A DNA stretch of 48,681 nucleotides from Candidatus Mediterraneibacter excrementigallinarum (GCA_019120075.1 DWVT01000234.1:1-48681); one strand, 5' to 3'; positions 15,271-24,778 are shown, numbered from the stretch's first letter. The notes: generated by a model from the letters alone, not told the origin. Made by a program: numbers and translations.

Positions 15271-17100
15271 TCAATTTTCAAACAGTTCTTCAACGAAACG
15301 GGAAGGAGAAACCTCCTTTCCGTTTTTTGTTTTTACATAACAGATTTTGAGCAGTTCCTTTGCCCTTGTCATCGCCACGTAAAAAAGCCTCCGCTCTTCC
15401 TCAATCTCCCCCTCTGTCTTCGCCTTTCTGTAAGGGATACTCCCTTCGTTGGCCTCAATGAGGAAAACCGAGTCAAACTCCAGCCCTTTCGCCGCATGGA
15501 TCGTCATCAGCCGGACACCTTCCTGATCCAGGCTTTTCTTCTTTTCCTTTTCCCGCAGCATTTCCGTGTAGTCTTCCACATGGCCGAACCACTCCTCGAT
15601 TGTGGCAAAAGGTTTTGCCGCCTCCGACAACTCGGCCAGGATATCGAAAAGATCCGATTTTTGCACCTTGTGGGTCAAAGCATAGTCCTTCAGAAAATCG
15701 TCGTAGCCGATCCGTTTTCTGATATACTGGATCGCAGCATACGGGGCCATTCTGGCGAGCATCTTCACATCCCACTCGAACTGGTCGATCCGGTCCATCA
15801 TCCATTCCCTTTCCTCATAAAATTTCCTGATATCCTCAAAAGAAGGCGTTTTCCCGGACAGGCTGTCCCTTCCGATATAACGTTTCGGACGGTTCATGAT
15901 CTGAAGAAAATCCTGGCGTCTCCGCTCCCCAAGAGCAAGACGGAAATAGGCCTGTATGTCCTTCGCGATAAAATGATCATATATATTGGGGAGATGTTCC
16001 CTCATCTGAAACGGAACTCTGCATTCCATCAACAGTTCCGCCACCGGCCTGGCATCCGTATGTGTCCGGAAAAGTACGGCGATCTCTTCCGCCGGAACAC
16101 CTTCCCCGCACCGTTTTTCGATCTCTCCGGCAATATATTCTGCCTCCTCATTGGGGTCTTTCACCTCCTGAACATGCAGAGATGCCCCTTTTTCCTTCAC
16201 CGCGCTTAAATCTTTTTCATAACGGTGTACATTGTTTTCGATCACTTTGAGGGAATTTTTTACAATATTGGATGTAGAACGGTAATTAATACCCAGAACA
16301 AACTGCTTTGCACCCGGATAATCCTCACGGAAAAGCAGCATCAGCGAAGGATCTGCGCCCCGGAATCCATAGATTGCCTGATCGTCGTCTCCCACAACAA
16401 AAAGATTGTTTTCCGGAAGGGCCAGCATACGGATCACATCATACTGGATCCGGTTAATATCCTGAAACTCGTCGATCAGAATATACCGGAATTTTTTCTG
16501 CCACTGTGCCAGAACATCCGGGCGGGAACGGAACAGATCATAACAGAGAACCAGCATATCGTCAAAATCTATCTTCCGCAGCTTCTTTCTCTGAATTTCG
16601 TACTCTCTGTATATTTCCCGAAATGCGTCCGCGCTGCACTTTGCGGAAACAAACTCCTCTATATCAATCCCGTTATTTTTTATCTTCCCGATCTCAGCGG
16701 CAATATCACGGATAAAATCCTCTTCGTCAAACACTTCCATCTTCTGCTGTGAGATCACACCCCGAAGGATCTGATATTTTTCCGATTCTGACAGGATATT
16801 CTGACTTCCAAATCGGTACGCCCACTTCAGGATCCCGTAATAAATCCCGTGGAAGGTCCCCATCGTCACCGGTACCTGCTTCTGTCCCATCAGTGAACAA
16901 AGCCTGCTCTTCATCTCCGATGCCGCATATCTGGTAAAAGTAACGACCAGAATCTCTTCTGGTCTTACTTTATATCCTTCGATCAGGTATTTAATTCTGT
17001 TCACGATCGTCAGCGTCTTTCCGGAACCCGGTCCCGCCAGTACAAGGCAGGGACCGGCTCCGTGCATGACTGCATCTTTCTGTGCCTGGTTAAATCCCAT
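15271..17100 (-). CDS. UvrD/Rep-family ATP-dependent DNA helicase
   Basis: Superfamily 1A 3'-5' helicase. Motifs in order: Q motif (FNQAQKDAV), Walker A LAGPGSGKT (22-29), VTFTRYAASEM, motif II LIDEFQDIN, motif III VVGDDDQAIYGFRGADPS, motif V IHAAKGLEFDSVFLI and motif VI ERRLFYVAMTRAKE. With the start at 17098-17100 (AAAGGA before it) it has 609 residues, shorter than PcrA (about 740 by memory), so it is a compact UvrD-like helicase rather than certainly PcrA. The frame is open further upstream, but that would overlap gltX by over 100 bases. It begins 11 bases after the gltX stop, so it belongs to the sirtuin-like/gltX operon. Its C-terminal codons contain the opposing terminator. Confidence 0.88.
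   Translation of the reverse strand: MGFNQAQKDAVMHGAGPCLVLAGPGSGKTLTIVNRIKYLIEGYKVRPEEILVVTFTRYAASEMKSRLCSLMGQKQVPVTMGTFHGIYYGILKWAYRFGSQNILSESEKYQILRGVISQQKMEVFDEEDFIRDIAAEIGKIKNNGIDIEEFVSAKCSADAFREIYREYEIQRKKLRKIDFDDMLVLCYDLFRSRPDVLAQWQKKFRYILIDEFQDINRIQYDVIRMLALPENNLFVVGDDDQAIYGFRGADPSLMLLFREDYPGAKQFVLGINYRSTSNIVKNSLKVIENNVHRYEKDLSAVKEKGASLHVQEVKDPNEEAEYIAGEIEKRCGEGVPAEEIAVLFRTHTDARPVAELLMECRVPFQMREHLPNIYDHFIAKDIQAYFRLALGERRRQDFLQIMNRPKRYIGRDSLSGKTPSFEDIRKFYEEREWMMDRIDQFEWDVKMLARMAPYAAIQYIRKRIGYDDFLKDYALTHKVQKSDLFDILAELSEAAKPFATIEEWFGHVEDYTEMLREKEKKKSLDQEGVRLMTIHAAKGLEFDSVFLIEANEGSIPYRKAKTEGEIEEERRLFYVAMTRAKELLKICYVKTKNGKEVSPSRFVEELFEN
15297..15335 (+). terminator. Terminator of the DUF1292 gene, inside opposing coding sequence
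   Basis: AACGGGAAGGAG and CTCCTTTCCGTT form a 12-pair stem with one G-T pair and an AAAC loop, followed by TTTTTTGTTTTT. It lies in the last 22 codons of the minus-strand helicase gene. Confidence 0.85.
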
Positions 17101-17111
17101 GTCGTTCCTTT

Positions 17112-18569
17112 CTAGCTGAGTTTCTCTATCCCAAGCCCGATCCTCCTTAAGGATTCCTCTTTCCCGAGTACTTCCATAAGTTCTGTGGCGCCTCCCGGAG
17201 TATTCTGTTTTCCGGAAACCGCGGTACGGATCGGCCACATCACATAACCGATCTTATAGCCCTTCTCACCGGCAAAAGCTTTAAGTGTCTCAAAAAGTGC
17301 ATCATTACTGTAATCTTCCTGAGCCTCAAGAATCGGGAGAACTTCCTTAAGAAGCTGAAGTGATTTTTCCGGATCCGTCTTCATCTTCTTGTGATTATAC
17401 AGTGCCGTATCATATTCCGGAAGCTCTTCAAAGAAGTCGATCTGATCCAGGATATCCGGGAAGATCTCGATTCTTGTCTTTACCAGTGCCGCGATCTTTT
17501 TCAGATCATAGTCCTTTGTCACCGCTTTTCGGATATACGGTTCCGCCAGCTCATAGAACTTGTCAAAATCCATGGCTTTTAAATATTCTCCGTTCATCCA
17601 TTTCAGCTTTGTGGTATCAAACACCGCCGGAGACTTGCTCATGTGACGATAATCAAACGCCTCCACAAGTTCTTCCAGAGAGAATATCTCCCTGTTATCT
17701 GTCGGGCACCATCCCAGCAGAGCCACAAAATTAACTACCGCCTCAGAGACAAATCCCTGCTCGATCAGATCCTCATAGGAAGAATGTCCGCACCGCTTGC
17801 TCAGTTTCTTATGATTTTCATCCGTGATCAGCGGACAGTGCACATACACCGGGACTTCCCAGCCAAACGCCTCGTAAAGCCGGTTATATTTCGGTGCGGA
17901 GGAAAGATACTCATTTCCTCTCACAACATGAGTAATCTCCATCAGATGATCGTCCACCACATTGGCAAAATTATACGTGGGGAAACCGTCCGATTTGATC
18001 AGGATCATATCGTCCAGCTCGTTATTCGGGACTGTAATGTCACCGTAAATCTCGTCATGGAATGTAGTCTCACCTTCATTTGGAACATTAAGCCTGATCA
18101 CCCAGGGCTTGCCCGCCGCAAGGTTTGCTTCCACTTCCTCTTTGCTCAGTCCCAGACAGTGCTTGTCATAGACCACGATATCTGTCCCGTCATCCGATAC
18201 GGATGTCTTCAGAGATTCCAGCCTCTCCTTATCGCAGAAACAATAGTAGGCATCTCCCTGCTCTACGAGCTGTTTTGCGTATTTCAGATACAGACCGGAA
18301 GCATTTCTCTCGCTCTGCACATACGGTCCGTATCCGCCGTCCTTGTCCGGACCCTCGTCATGTATGAGCCCGGTCTGTTCCAGTGTTCTGTATATAATGT
18401 CAAGGGCACCTTCCACGTAGCGCTCCTGATCCGTATCTTCCACACGGAGGATAAAATCTCCGCCCTCATGCTTTGCGATCAGGTAGGCGTACAGAGCGGT
18501 ACGCAGATTTCCCACATGCATCCTGCCTGTCGGGCTGGGTGCAAATCTTGTTCTGATTTTCCTGTTCAT
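17112..18569 (-). CDS. gltX: Glutamate-tRNA ligase
   Basis: Class I aminoacyl-tRNA synthetase charging tRNA-Glu. The HIGH-type motif is in [21 protein letters not shown] at the N-terminus, and the KMSKS-type loop is [14 protein letters not shown]. Length 485 is normal. It is the middle gene of an operon, 4 bases after a sirtuin-like gene and 11 bases before a helicase gene; a leader T-box is absent, as expected for an internal gene. The ribosome binding site lies inside the end of the upstream gene. Whether it also misacylates tRNA-Gln cannot be read here. Confidence 0.96.
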   Translation of the reverse strand: MNRKIRTRFAPSPTGRMHVGNLRTALYAYLIAKHEGGDFILRVEDTDQERYVEGALDIIYRTLEQTGLIHDEGPDKDGGYGPYVQSERNASGLYLKYAKQLVEQGDAYYCFCDKERLESLKTSVSDDGTDIVVYDKHCLGLSKEEVEANLAAGKPWVIRLNVPNEGETTFHDEIYGDITVPNNELDDMILIKSDGFPTYNFANVVDDHLMEITHVVRGNEYLSSAPKYNRLYEAFGWEVPVYVHCPLITDENHKKLSKRCGHSSYEDLIEQGFVSEAVVNFVALLGWCPTDNREIFSLEELVEAFDYRHMSKSPAVFDTTKLKWMNGEYLKAMDFDKFYELAEPYIRKAVTKDYDLKKIAALVKTRIEIFPDILDQIDFFEELPEYDTALYNHKKMKTDPEKSLQLLKEVLPILEAQEDYSNDALFETLKAFAGEKGYKIGYVMWPIRTAVSGKQNTPGGATELMEVLGKEESLRRIGLGIEKLS

Positions 18570-18573
18570 ATTT

Positions 18574-19326
18574 TCAGCCTTTCTCTTCCTTTTCTAATTC
18601 TTCGGCAAGTTTGTTCACGAATTCATCGCTTCTTCCATGGATAATGATATCTGCTCTCTGATCGGAATAATGCTCGGTCTCCGACACGAGGATCAGATTG
18701 CTCCCTGTAAAATACTGGAGCATCTGGCTGCACAGAGGCGTGTTCAGATTCGTGCCGAGAACGATCAGCACATCCGCCTTCTCCACCTCTCCGGCTGCCC
18801 TGGTCATCAGCCCATTGTCGATCATCTCTCCAAAGAGACATACTCCCGGACGGATCGCCACAAGACATTTTTCACAGAGGGGCACCCCTTTTGCATCTCT
18901 CACATATTCCATGGAATAACTTCTCCCGCAGGAGGGACACGTATTCTGAAAAACAGTTCCTTTCAGATTCACTACATTGGTACATCCGGCCCGGTCTTCC
19001 AGACCGGCGATCCTGCGCGTGATGATCGAATTGACCAGACCTCTGTCCTGAAGTTTTTTCAGACTGAGAAAACCTTGTCCCGGCGGAGTCTCCGCCGCTT
19101 TCAGGATCACTTCTTTATAAAAGCGGAAAAAAAGTTCCTTTCGGGCCGAGTAGAAACTGCTGCTGAACATTTCCTCAAACGAATAGCCGTATTTACTCTC
19201 GATGTCGTAGGATTCCTCTCCGTCTCTGAGAAGAGGATAGCCGCTTTCCTGCATCATCTCGATTCCGCTGAGCACCACTGTATATCTGCTCTCTTTCAAA
19301 ATCCGGAGTATGTTTTTTTCTTTCAT
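18574..19326 (-). CDS. Sirtuin-fold protein with lost NAD and catalytic motifs
   Basis: Sir2-like overall layout: a Rossmann half with [15 protein letters not shown], a zinc module with Cys130, Cys133, Cys151 and Cys154, [11 protein letters not shown], and VLIVLGTNL. The key motifs are destroyed. GAG(I/V)S reads Gly21-Ile22-Glu23, TQNIDGLH reads TRRIAGLE (103-110), and the catalytic histidine of LHG is Lys122 in NLKGT. NAD-dependent deacetylation is therefore unlikely, while the zinc and fold-forming residues are kept. The start (19324-19326) follows GGAAGGAGG; the frame is open upstream, but this is the supported start. It heads the operon with gltX and the helicase. An ADP-ribose-binding or regulatory role is possible but unproven. 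Confidence 0.75.
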   Translation of the reverse strand: MKEKNILRILKESRYTVVLSGIEMMQESGYPLLRDGEESYDIESKYGYSFEEMFSSSFYSARKELFFRFYKEVILKAAETPPGQGFLSLKKLQDRGLVNSIITRRIAGLEDRAGCTNVVNLKGTVFQNTCPSCGRSYSMEYVRDAKGVPLCEKCLVAIRPGVCLFGEMIDNGLMTRAAGEVEKADVLIVLGTNLNTPLCSQMLQYFTGSNLILVSETEHYSDQRADIIIHGRSDEFVNKLAEELEKEEKG

Positions 19327-19376
19327 ACGCCTTCCTCCTTCCGGCATCAGACCATTCACAGACCTGCCTTTGTACT

Positions 19377-19405
19377 ATTATAGAACAACTCTGTAGAATC
19401 TTCAA
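19377..19405 (-). promoter_or_regulatory. Sigma-A promoter of the sirtuin-like/gltX/helicase operon
   Basis: Minus strand TTGAAG (19400-19405), 17-base spacer, TATAAT (19377-19382). Confidence 0.75.
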
Positions 19406-19436
19406 CAAACAAAATGCCCCCGGCAGCATAGCCTTA

Positions 19437-20696
19437 TCATTGGATTTCTATCCCTTCCGGCAAATTTCCCATATCCTCCAGAGTACAGGATCTCGTATCA
19501 AGTTTTGAGAGCATTGAATTATCAAAAGCATCGCATGCAAGACGGGTCACCCCCGCCGGGACAAAATAGATTCCCGTTCTTCCTGCCGGAAACGCAAGAA
19601 GACAGGATCCTCCATCAGAGAAAAGCACACCATTTTCCGTATAATAAAGCCCATTTCCGGACTCAACCTCATATTTGCAGATATAAGGCATACCCATGAA
19701 AGCACCATCCTCGATTTCGGTAATATTGGAAGGGATATACACTTCAACGATCTCTTCCGCCAAACCCGAGAAAGCGCCCCTCGCGATCCCGGTACATCCT
19801 TCAGCGGGAAGGCGCAGACACATGTCCGACACAGCCAGGCTAATATCTGAAATTCCCCGGATCATCCCGGACTCGTCCACGATAAAGCCTGATACTCCGG
19901 TACCGGCTTCTGCTGCCTCTTCTGTGTCAGAAGTTTCTCCTTCTGCCGCCTCCTCCGAAACCTCCATATTTTGTGATTCACCTGATGTCTGATCAGCAAC
20001 ATTCTCATCTTTCGTCTCAGGAATATCAGACAGATTTCCCAGTTCATTGTCCTCTACTGCAGGAATATCAGGCATATCGTCCTCTGCCCCGGAAATGTCA
20101 GACACAGGAATATCAGGCGCATTATCCTCTGTCACAGGAATGTCAGACACAGGAAGGTCAGGTACATTGTCCTCCGTCACAGAAATATCAGATGCAGGGG
20201 TTCTGGATCCTTCATCCATTACGGAGATATCGTTTCCGGAAAACTCTGTTACCGGATCATCTGCAGCCTGGATGTCATTCGTCGGAAGTGATACTTCCGG
20301 AACCGCAGCCGCCTCCTGCACGATCGGACCATCCGGAACCACAATATCTGCCGGCTCTGTCAGTCCTGTACCTGCAGATGGCAGACTTTCCGGCAAAATC
20401 ACCTTCCTATAGATCAGCTTGTCCGGCAAGATCACCGCCGGCTCTGTTCTTTCGTCATAACCCGGCAGACTTGCCGCATCTTCTGCAGCCTTGAAAACGT
20501 CCGGCAAAACTTCCTCGCGGAAGGGAACCGCGCCTCCATACCCGTCATGGATCACAGGAAGTTCTTTTCCCGAGGTCATGTCCTCCACTCCCATCACCAA
20601 AGACAGAAAGAGGACCAGAACCAGTATCGTTCTCACACCCCTTCTGATAAACTCCTCAAAACCCGTCTCTCTGTAACGTTCTTCACACCATTCCAA
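19437..20696 (-). CDS. Membrane-anchored acidic-repeat protein with LRR_5-like end
   Basis: Not a protein I recognise by name. A short cytosolic N-terminus and one membrane helix (VRTILVLVLFLSLVMGV, residues 21-37) lead into a long, low-complexity, acidic, Pro/Ser/Asp-rich stretch (about 50-270). Three 15-residue repeats at 169-213 follow the pattern SDIxVTEDNxPDIPV. The C-terminal region (about 270-419), with IPSNITEIEDGAF and VPAGVTRLACDAF, resembles BspA/LRR_5 leucine-rich repeats. The topology suggests an extracellular stalk holding a recognition domain. It lacks a sorting signal and lipobox. GGAAAGG precedes the ATG. It stands alone between the purB terminator and the next promoter. Confidence 0.65.
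   Translation of the reverse strand: MEWCEERYRETGFEEFIRRGVRTILVLVLFLSLVMGVEDMTSGKELPVIHDGYGGAVPFREEVLPDVFKAAEDAASLPGYDERTEPAVILPDKLIYRKVILPESLPSAGTGLTEPADIVVPDGPIVQEAAAVPEVSLPTNDIQAADDPVTEFSGNDISVMDEGSRTPASDISVTEDNVPDLPVSDIPVTEDNAPDIPVSDISGAEDDMPDIPAVEDNELGNLSDIPETKDENVADQTSGESQNMEVSEEAAEGETSDTEEAAEAGTGVSGFIVDESGMIRGISDISLAVSDMCLRLPAEGCTGIARGAFSGLAEEIVEVYIPSNITEIEDGAFMGMPYICKYEVESGNGLYYTENGVLFSDGGSCLLAFPAGRTGIYFVPAGVTRLACDAFDNSMLSKLDTRSCTLEDMGNLPEGIEIQ
20058..20192 (-). repeat. Three tandem 45-base coding repeats
   Basis: Three in-frame 45-base units encode the 15-residue SDI-TED-PDIP repeats of the membrane-anchored protein. Units are similar but not identical. Copy number could change by slippage or recombination. 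Confidence 0.75.
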
Positions 20697-20789
20697 TTCT
20701 GAACACCTTTCCTTTCACCACAAACTTTCCCCAAGTTTTTCTGCATCAGCATTTGAATGCGTTTTGCTTACGAAGATAAATTACCAGAG

Positions 20790-20822
20790 AAAAAGGAATG
20801 CTGCAATGCTCTGCAACATTCC
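20790..20822 (-). terminator. Intrinsic terminator of purFB
   Basis: Minus strand GGAATGTTGCA, loop, TGCAGCATTCC (20795-20822, one mismatch), then TTTTT. It lies about 60 bases after the purB stop. Confidence 0.75.
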
Positions 20823-20882
20823 TTTGCATTTTTGTATAAATTTCAGTCGAATATCCGGAACTTCCAGACCCGGACGTCCCTT

Positions 20883-22316
20883 CTATACGTTGATCTCTGC
20901 TGTCATTCCCAGCACGTCTTTGTTCTTTTCAAGAAGCGGTTCGATGACATTCTTCAGATACGCCTCTACCTGCTCCTTTGCCCGTCCCACATATCTTGCG
21001 GGCTCCATGGTCTTCTGCAGATCCTCCAGGCTCAGGTTAAACGCCGGATCCGCTGCAATCAGTTCCAGAAGGTTGTTGTCCTGACCTTTTTCCTTGACGT
21101 TCCTGCCCGCTTCCATGGAAAGCTCACGGATCCGCTCGTGGAGTTCCTGCCTGTCTCCGCCTGCCTTCACTGCATCCATCATAATATTTTCTGTCGCCAT
21201 AAACGGCAGTTCCGACATCAGATGTTTCTCGATCACCTTCGGATAAACCACAAGGCCGTCCACCACGTTCAGGCAGAGATCCAGGATACCGTCGATAGCG
21301 AGGAAGCCTTCCGGTACGCTCAGACGCTTATTTGCAGAATCATCCAGCGTGCGCTCAAACCACTGTGTCGCAGAAGTGATTGCCGGATTCAACGCATCGA
21401 TCATCACGTATCTGGAGAGAGACGCGATTCTCTCACTCCGCATCGGATTTCTCTTATATGCCATTGCGGAAGACCCGATCTGTGTCTTCTCAAAGGGCTC
21501 TTCCACCTCTTTCAGATGCTGCAGGAGACGGATATCATTGGAAAACTTATGAGCGCTGGCAGCGATTCCGGCCAGAACGTTGAGCACTCTTGTATCTACT
21601 TTTCTTGAATAAGTCTGTCCTGAGACAGGATAGCACGCCTTGAATCCCATCTTTTCCGCGATCATCGGATCGATCCGGTCGATCTTTTCCTGATCACCGT
21701 CAAACAGTTCCAGAAAACTTGCCTGGGTCCCTGTCGTCCCCTTGGATCCGAGAAGTTTCAGGCTTCCCAGAACATATTCCAGATCCTCCAGATCCATCTC
21801 AAACTCCTGCATCCACAACGTTGCTCTTTTTCCTACCGTAGTAGGCTGAGCCGGCTGAAAATGGGTAAACGCCAGCGTCGGCTGCGCCTTCTGTGCGTCC
21901 GCGAATTTTGCCAGTTCAGCGATCACATTGATCAGTTTTTTCCTGACCAGCTTGAGAGCCTCAGCCATAATAATGATATCTGTATTATCTCCCACATAGC
22001 AGGAAGTAGCTCCCAGATGGATGATTCCCTTTGCTTTGGGGCACTGTACACCATAGGCATAGACATGGGACATCACGTCGTGGCGGACCACTTTTTCCCG
22101 TTCCTTTGCCACATCATAGTTGATGTCATCCGCATGGCTTTTCAGTTCCTCGATCTGTTCGTCCGTGATATTGAGTCCCAGTTCTTTCTCTGTCTCTGCG
22201 AGGGCGATCCACAGCCTCCTCCAGGTGCGGAACTTCTTATCCGGCGAAAAAATATACTGCATCTCTTTGCTGGCATACCGCTCTGAGAGCGGGCTTACAT
22301 AACGGTCATTACTCAT
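20883..22316 (-). CDS. purB: Adenylosuccinate lyase
   Basis: Removes fumarate from adenylosuccinate (to AMP) and from SAICAR (to AICAR) in purine synthesis. The fumarase/aspartase-superfamily signature SSAMAYKRNPMRSE contains the flexible catalytic serine loop; TSCYVGDNTDI and FTHFQPAQPTT are further active-site segments. Length 477 is normal. The ATG overlaps the purF stop by 8 bases (ATGAGTAA) with AGGAGAT just upstream, so the two genes are translationally coupled. A terminator follows, making a two-gene purF-purB operon. Confidence 0.96.
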   Translation of the reverse strand: MSNDRYVSPLSERYASKEMQYIFSPDKKFRTWRRLWIALAETEKELGLNITDEQIEELKSHADDINYDVAKEREKVVRHDVMSHVYAYGVQCPKAKGIIHLGATSCYVGDNTDIIIMAEALKLVRKKLINVIAELAKFADAQKAQPTLAFTHFQPAQPTTVGKRATLWMQEFEMDLEDLEYVLGSLKLLGSKGTTGTQASFLELFDGDQEKIDRIDPMIAEKMGFKACYPVSGQTYSRKVDTRVLNVLAGIAASAHKFSNDIRLLQHLKEVEEPFEKTQIGSSAMAYKRNPMRSERIASLSRYVMIDALNPAITSATQWFERTLDDSANKRLSVPEGFLAIDGILDLCLNVVDGLVVYPKVIEKHLMSELPFMATENIMMDAVKAGGDRQELHERIRELSMEAGRNVKEKGQDNNLLELIAADPAFNLSLEDLQKTMEPARYVGRAKEQVEAYLKNVIEPLLEKNKDVLGMTAEINV

Positions 22317-23757
22317 TTTGATAATCTCCTTCTTCTAATGCAAAACTGATATCCCTTCCAGGGACTTCCATCGGGTACTTTCCTGTAAAACATGCGTCAC
22401 AGTAGTGCAGGTCTCCCACCATATCCTTCAGCTTGCTGATCTCCATATATCCCAGAGAGTCCGCACCGATCAGTTCCCGGATCTGCTCTGTTGTATGCGA
22501 GTGTGCGATAAGCTGTTCATTGGAAGGCACGTCCACTCCGAAATAGCAGGGATATAAAAAGGGTGGAGAACTGATGCGGACATGTACCTCTGTGGCACCC
22601 GCCTTTTTCAGCATTTTGATGATATTGGCACAGGTTGTCCCCCGGACAATGGAATCATCCACCATGACGATCCTTTTTCCCCTTACAACCTCCGGGATCA
22701 CATTCAGCTTCACCTTCACGCTAGACTCTCTGTCGCTCTGTTTCGGCTTGATAAACGTTCTTCCCACATAACTGTTCTTATGAAAGGCCATTCCGTAAGG
22801 GATACCCGATTCCTCCGAATATCCTTTGGCCGCCACAAGTCCGGAATCCGGCACACCGACTACAAGATCCGCATCCACCGGATAAGACTGGGCCAGCGCC
22901 TTTCCCGCAAGGATCCTTGAGTGATAGACATTGACGCCGTCGATCGTGCTGTCCGTTCTGGCAAAATAAATGTATTCGAAGATACACCTCGCCTCCTGTT
23001 CCGCCGGCAGAGACATGCTTGTATCCGAGCTGATACCATCCTTTGTGATCGTAACAATCTCACCAGGACGGACGTCGCGGATAAATTCTCCGTCCACTGC
23101 CGCGATCGCGCAACTCTCGGACGCAAGGAAATAGGTATTATCCCTCTTTCCGATACAGAGAGGTCTGAGTCCCAGCGGATCCCTGGCGCCGATCATCTTT
23201 CTCGGACTGCTGACAACCAGAGCATAGGCTCCTTTTATCTTCTTCATGGCGTTCTTTACCGCTGATTCAGCATTAGGTGCATTCAGGCGTTCCCTTGCGA
23301 TATGGTACGCGATCACTTCCGAATCAATGGTAGTCTGAAAAATAGCACCTGTGTACTCCAGTTCTCTTCTCAGTTCAAGAGCGTTGACCAGATTGCCGTT
23401 GTGGGCTATGGCAAGCGTCCCTTTTACATAATTGATTACAAGAGGCTGAGCATTTTCCACCCGGGTGCCTCCCGCTGTGGAATAGCGCACATGACCCACG
23501 CCAAGATTCCCCTTCAGTTCAGAAAGAGTTTCTTCATTAAATACATCGTTGACATGTCCCAGCCCTTTTCTGGAAATGACCTTTCTCTTTCCGAACGTAT
23601 CTGTCACCGCAATACCACAACTCTCCTGACCTCTGTGCTGAAGAGCAAAAAGTCCGTAATAAATGGACGTGGCCACATTACGGCCGTCCATATCATATGC
23701 CCCGAAAACACCGCACTCTTCCCCAAGTCCTGTCGAAACTCTGTCAAATTCATTCAT
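22309..23757 (-). CDS. purF: Amidophosphoribosyltransferase
   Basis: First committed step of purine synthesis: PRPP plus glutamine to phosphoribosylamine. The Ntn-type nucleophile is Cys15 in GEECGVFGAY, so a 14-residue propeptide must be removed, as in Bacillus. Cysteines in ARCIFEYIYFA, FLYPCYFGVD and YCDACFTGKY match the four [4Fe-4S] ligands of the Bacillus enzyme, which makes it oxygen-sensitive. The PRPP loop is IVMVDDSIVRGTTC. The start is the ATG at 23755-23757 with AAGGAG before it; the open frame upstream runs through the promoter and is discarded. Length is 482 residues. Confidence 0.95.
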   Translation of the reverse strand: MNEFDRVSTGLGEECGVFGAYDMDGRNVATSIYYGLFALQHRGQESCGIAVTDTFGKRKVISRKGLGHVNDVFNEETLSELKGNLGVGHVRYSTAGGTRVENAQPLVINYVKGTLAIAHNGNLVNALELRRELEYTGAIFQTTIDSEVIAYHIARERLNAPNAESAVKNAMKKIKGAYALVVSSPRKMIGARDPLGLRPLCIGKRDNTYFLASESCAIAAVDGEFIRDVRPGEIVTITKDGISSDTSMSLPAEQEARCIFEYIYFARTDSTIDGVNVYHSRILAGKALAQSYPVDADLVVGVPDSGLVAAKGYSEESGIPYGMAFHKNSYVGRTFIKPKQSDRESSVKVKLNVIPEVVRGKRIVMVDDSIVRGTTCANIIKMLKKAGATEVHVRISSPPFLYPCYFGVDVPSNEQLIAHSHTTEQIRELIGADSLGYMEISKLKDMVGDLHYCDACFTGKYPMEVPGRDISFALEEGDYQNE

Positions 23758-23821
23758 ATAGAATAACTCCTTATCCATTTGATGCCGATACATCTGAAGA
23801 TTTCTTCTGCTGTCAGATTCG

Positions 23822-23850
23822 ATTATAATATAAGGCAGGCGGAAAATCAA
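23822..23850 (-). promoter_or_regulatory. Sigma-A promoter of purFB
   Basis: Minus strand TTGATT (23845-23850), 17-base spacer, TATAAT (23822-23827). The spacer and -35 lie inside the dyad at 23834-23863. I see no purine riboswitch in the leader of about 60 bases. Confidence 0.7.
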
Positions 23851-23863
23851 CATTCCGCCCGCC
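23834..23863 (-). terminator. Hairpin overlapping the purF promoter
   Basis: GGCAGGCGGAA and TTCCGCCCGCC pair over 11 bases with one mismatch around an 8-base loop. On the minus strand it is followed by TTATATT, so it may terminate the transporter operon upstream. It also contains the purF -35, so it could be an operator instead. Confidence 0.45.
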
Positions 23864-23980
23864 CTGTATGCCATCCGGCTTTATTATTTTCTTCTTCATA
23901 CATTTATAAGTGTCCCTTATAGTTCTGAGTCAGTTATCCATACTGCTAATACTCCTCTTCACTGGGACCGCGCACTTTCT

Positions 23981-24766
23981 TTATCCCTGTGTATAGCGGG
24001 AAAGGAACTGTCTTGTACGTTCCTCTGTCGGATTCTCAAATACCTGCTCCGGAGTTCCCTGCTCCAGGATCCTTCCGTCATCCATAAAGATCACCTGGCT
24101 GGACACATCTCTCGCAAACGCCATCTCATGAGTCACGATGATCATCGTCGTCTCCTGATCGGCAAGACCTTTGATCACCTTCAGCACCTCTCCTGTCAGT
24201 TCCGGATCCAGAGCCGAGGTGGGCTCATCGAAACAGAGGATATCCGGTTTCATCGCAAGCGCTCTTGCAATTGCCACACGCTGGCACTGTCCGCCGGAAA
24301 GCTGATGCGGATAGTTCCCCATCCTGTCTTCCAGTCCCATCTGAGTCAGGAGCGATCTGGCTTCCTTCTCAATCTCCCCGTGGATTTCTTTTTTATGTGC
24401 CTTATAATCCGGCTGTGCTTTCGCCAGAAGTTCCTTGGCGAGCATAACGTTTCCCAGCGCCGTATACTGAGGGAACAAATTGAAAGACTGGAATACGAGC
24501 CCGAAATGAAGACGTTTCTTCCGGATCTCCGACTCCTGCATCGTGGATGGATCTTCCGCGTCAAACAGAGTCTCGCCGTTCACACGGATCTTTCCTCCTC
24601 CCGGACGTTCCAGAAAATTAAGGCATCTGAGCAGCGTCGTCTTTCCGCTTCCCGAGGAACCGATAATTGACAGCACCTGCCCCTTCTCCAGAGAAAAACT
24701 GATATCTTTAAGAACCTCCATACGCTCAAAATTTTTATTCAGATGTTCTACTTCTAAAATCGCCAT
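23981..24766 (-). CDS. Polar amino-acid ABC transporter, ATP-binding protein
   Basis: Cytosolic ATPase of a GlnQ/HisP-type importer. Walker A is GSSGSGKT, the Q loop lies in [15 protein letters not shown], the signature is [15 protein letters not shown], Walker B is [12 protein letters not shown] and the switch histidine is in IVTHEM. The start is taken at 24764-24766, 8 bases after AGGAGG; a GTG three codons earlier overlaps that site and is unlikely. AGGAGG begins at the stop of the permease gene. It is the last gene of a binding-protein/permease/ATPase operon. The substrate (cystine, glutamine or other) cannot be read from sequence. Confidence 0.92.
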   Translation of the reverse strand: MAILEVEHLNKNFERMEVLKDISFSLEKGQVLSIIGSSGSGKTTLLRCLNFLERPGGGKIRVNGETLFDAEDPSTMQESEIRKKRLHFGLVFQSFNLFPQYTALGNVMLAKELLAKAQPDYKAHKKEIHGEIEKEARSLLTQMGLEDRMGNYPHQLSGGQCQRVAIARALAMKPDILCFDEPTSALDPELTGEVLKVIKGLADQETTMIIVTHEMAFARDVSSQVIFMDDGRILEQGTPEQVFENPTEERTRQFLSRYTQG

Positions 24767-24778
24767 GTCATCCACCTC

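Noticed and set aside
18570-18700. T-box leader for gltX
   Set aside because: gltX starts 4 bases after the upstream gene inside an operon; no room for a T-box and no T-box core sequence.
20058-20192. Tandem repeats as a CRISPR array
   Set aside because: Units are contiguous, in frame and coding, with no spacers and no cas genes.
23758-23830. Purine riboswitch before purF
   Set aside because: The leader is about 60 bases with no paired three-stem core or terminator.
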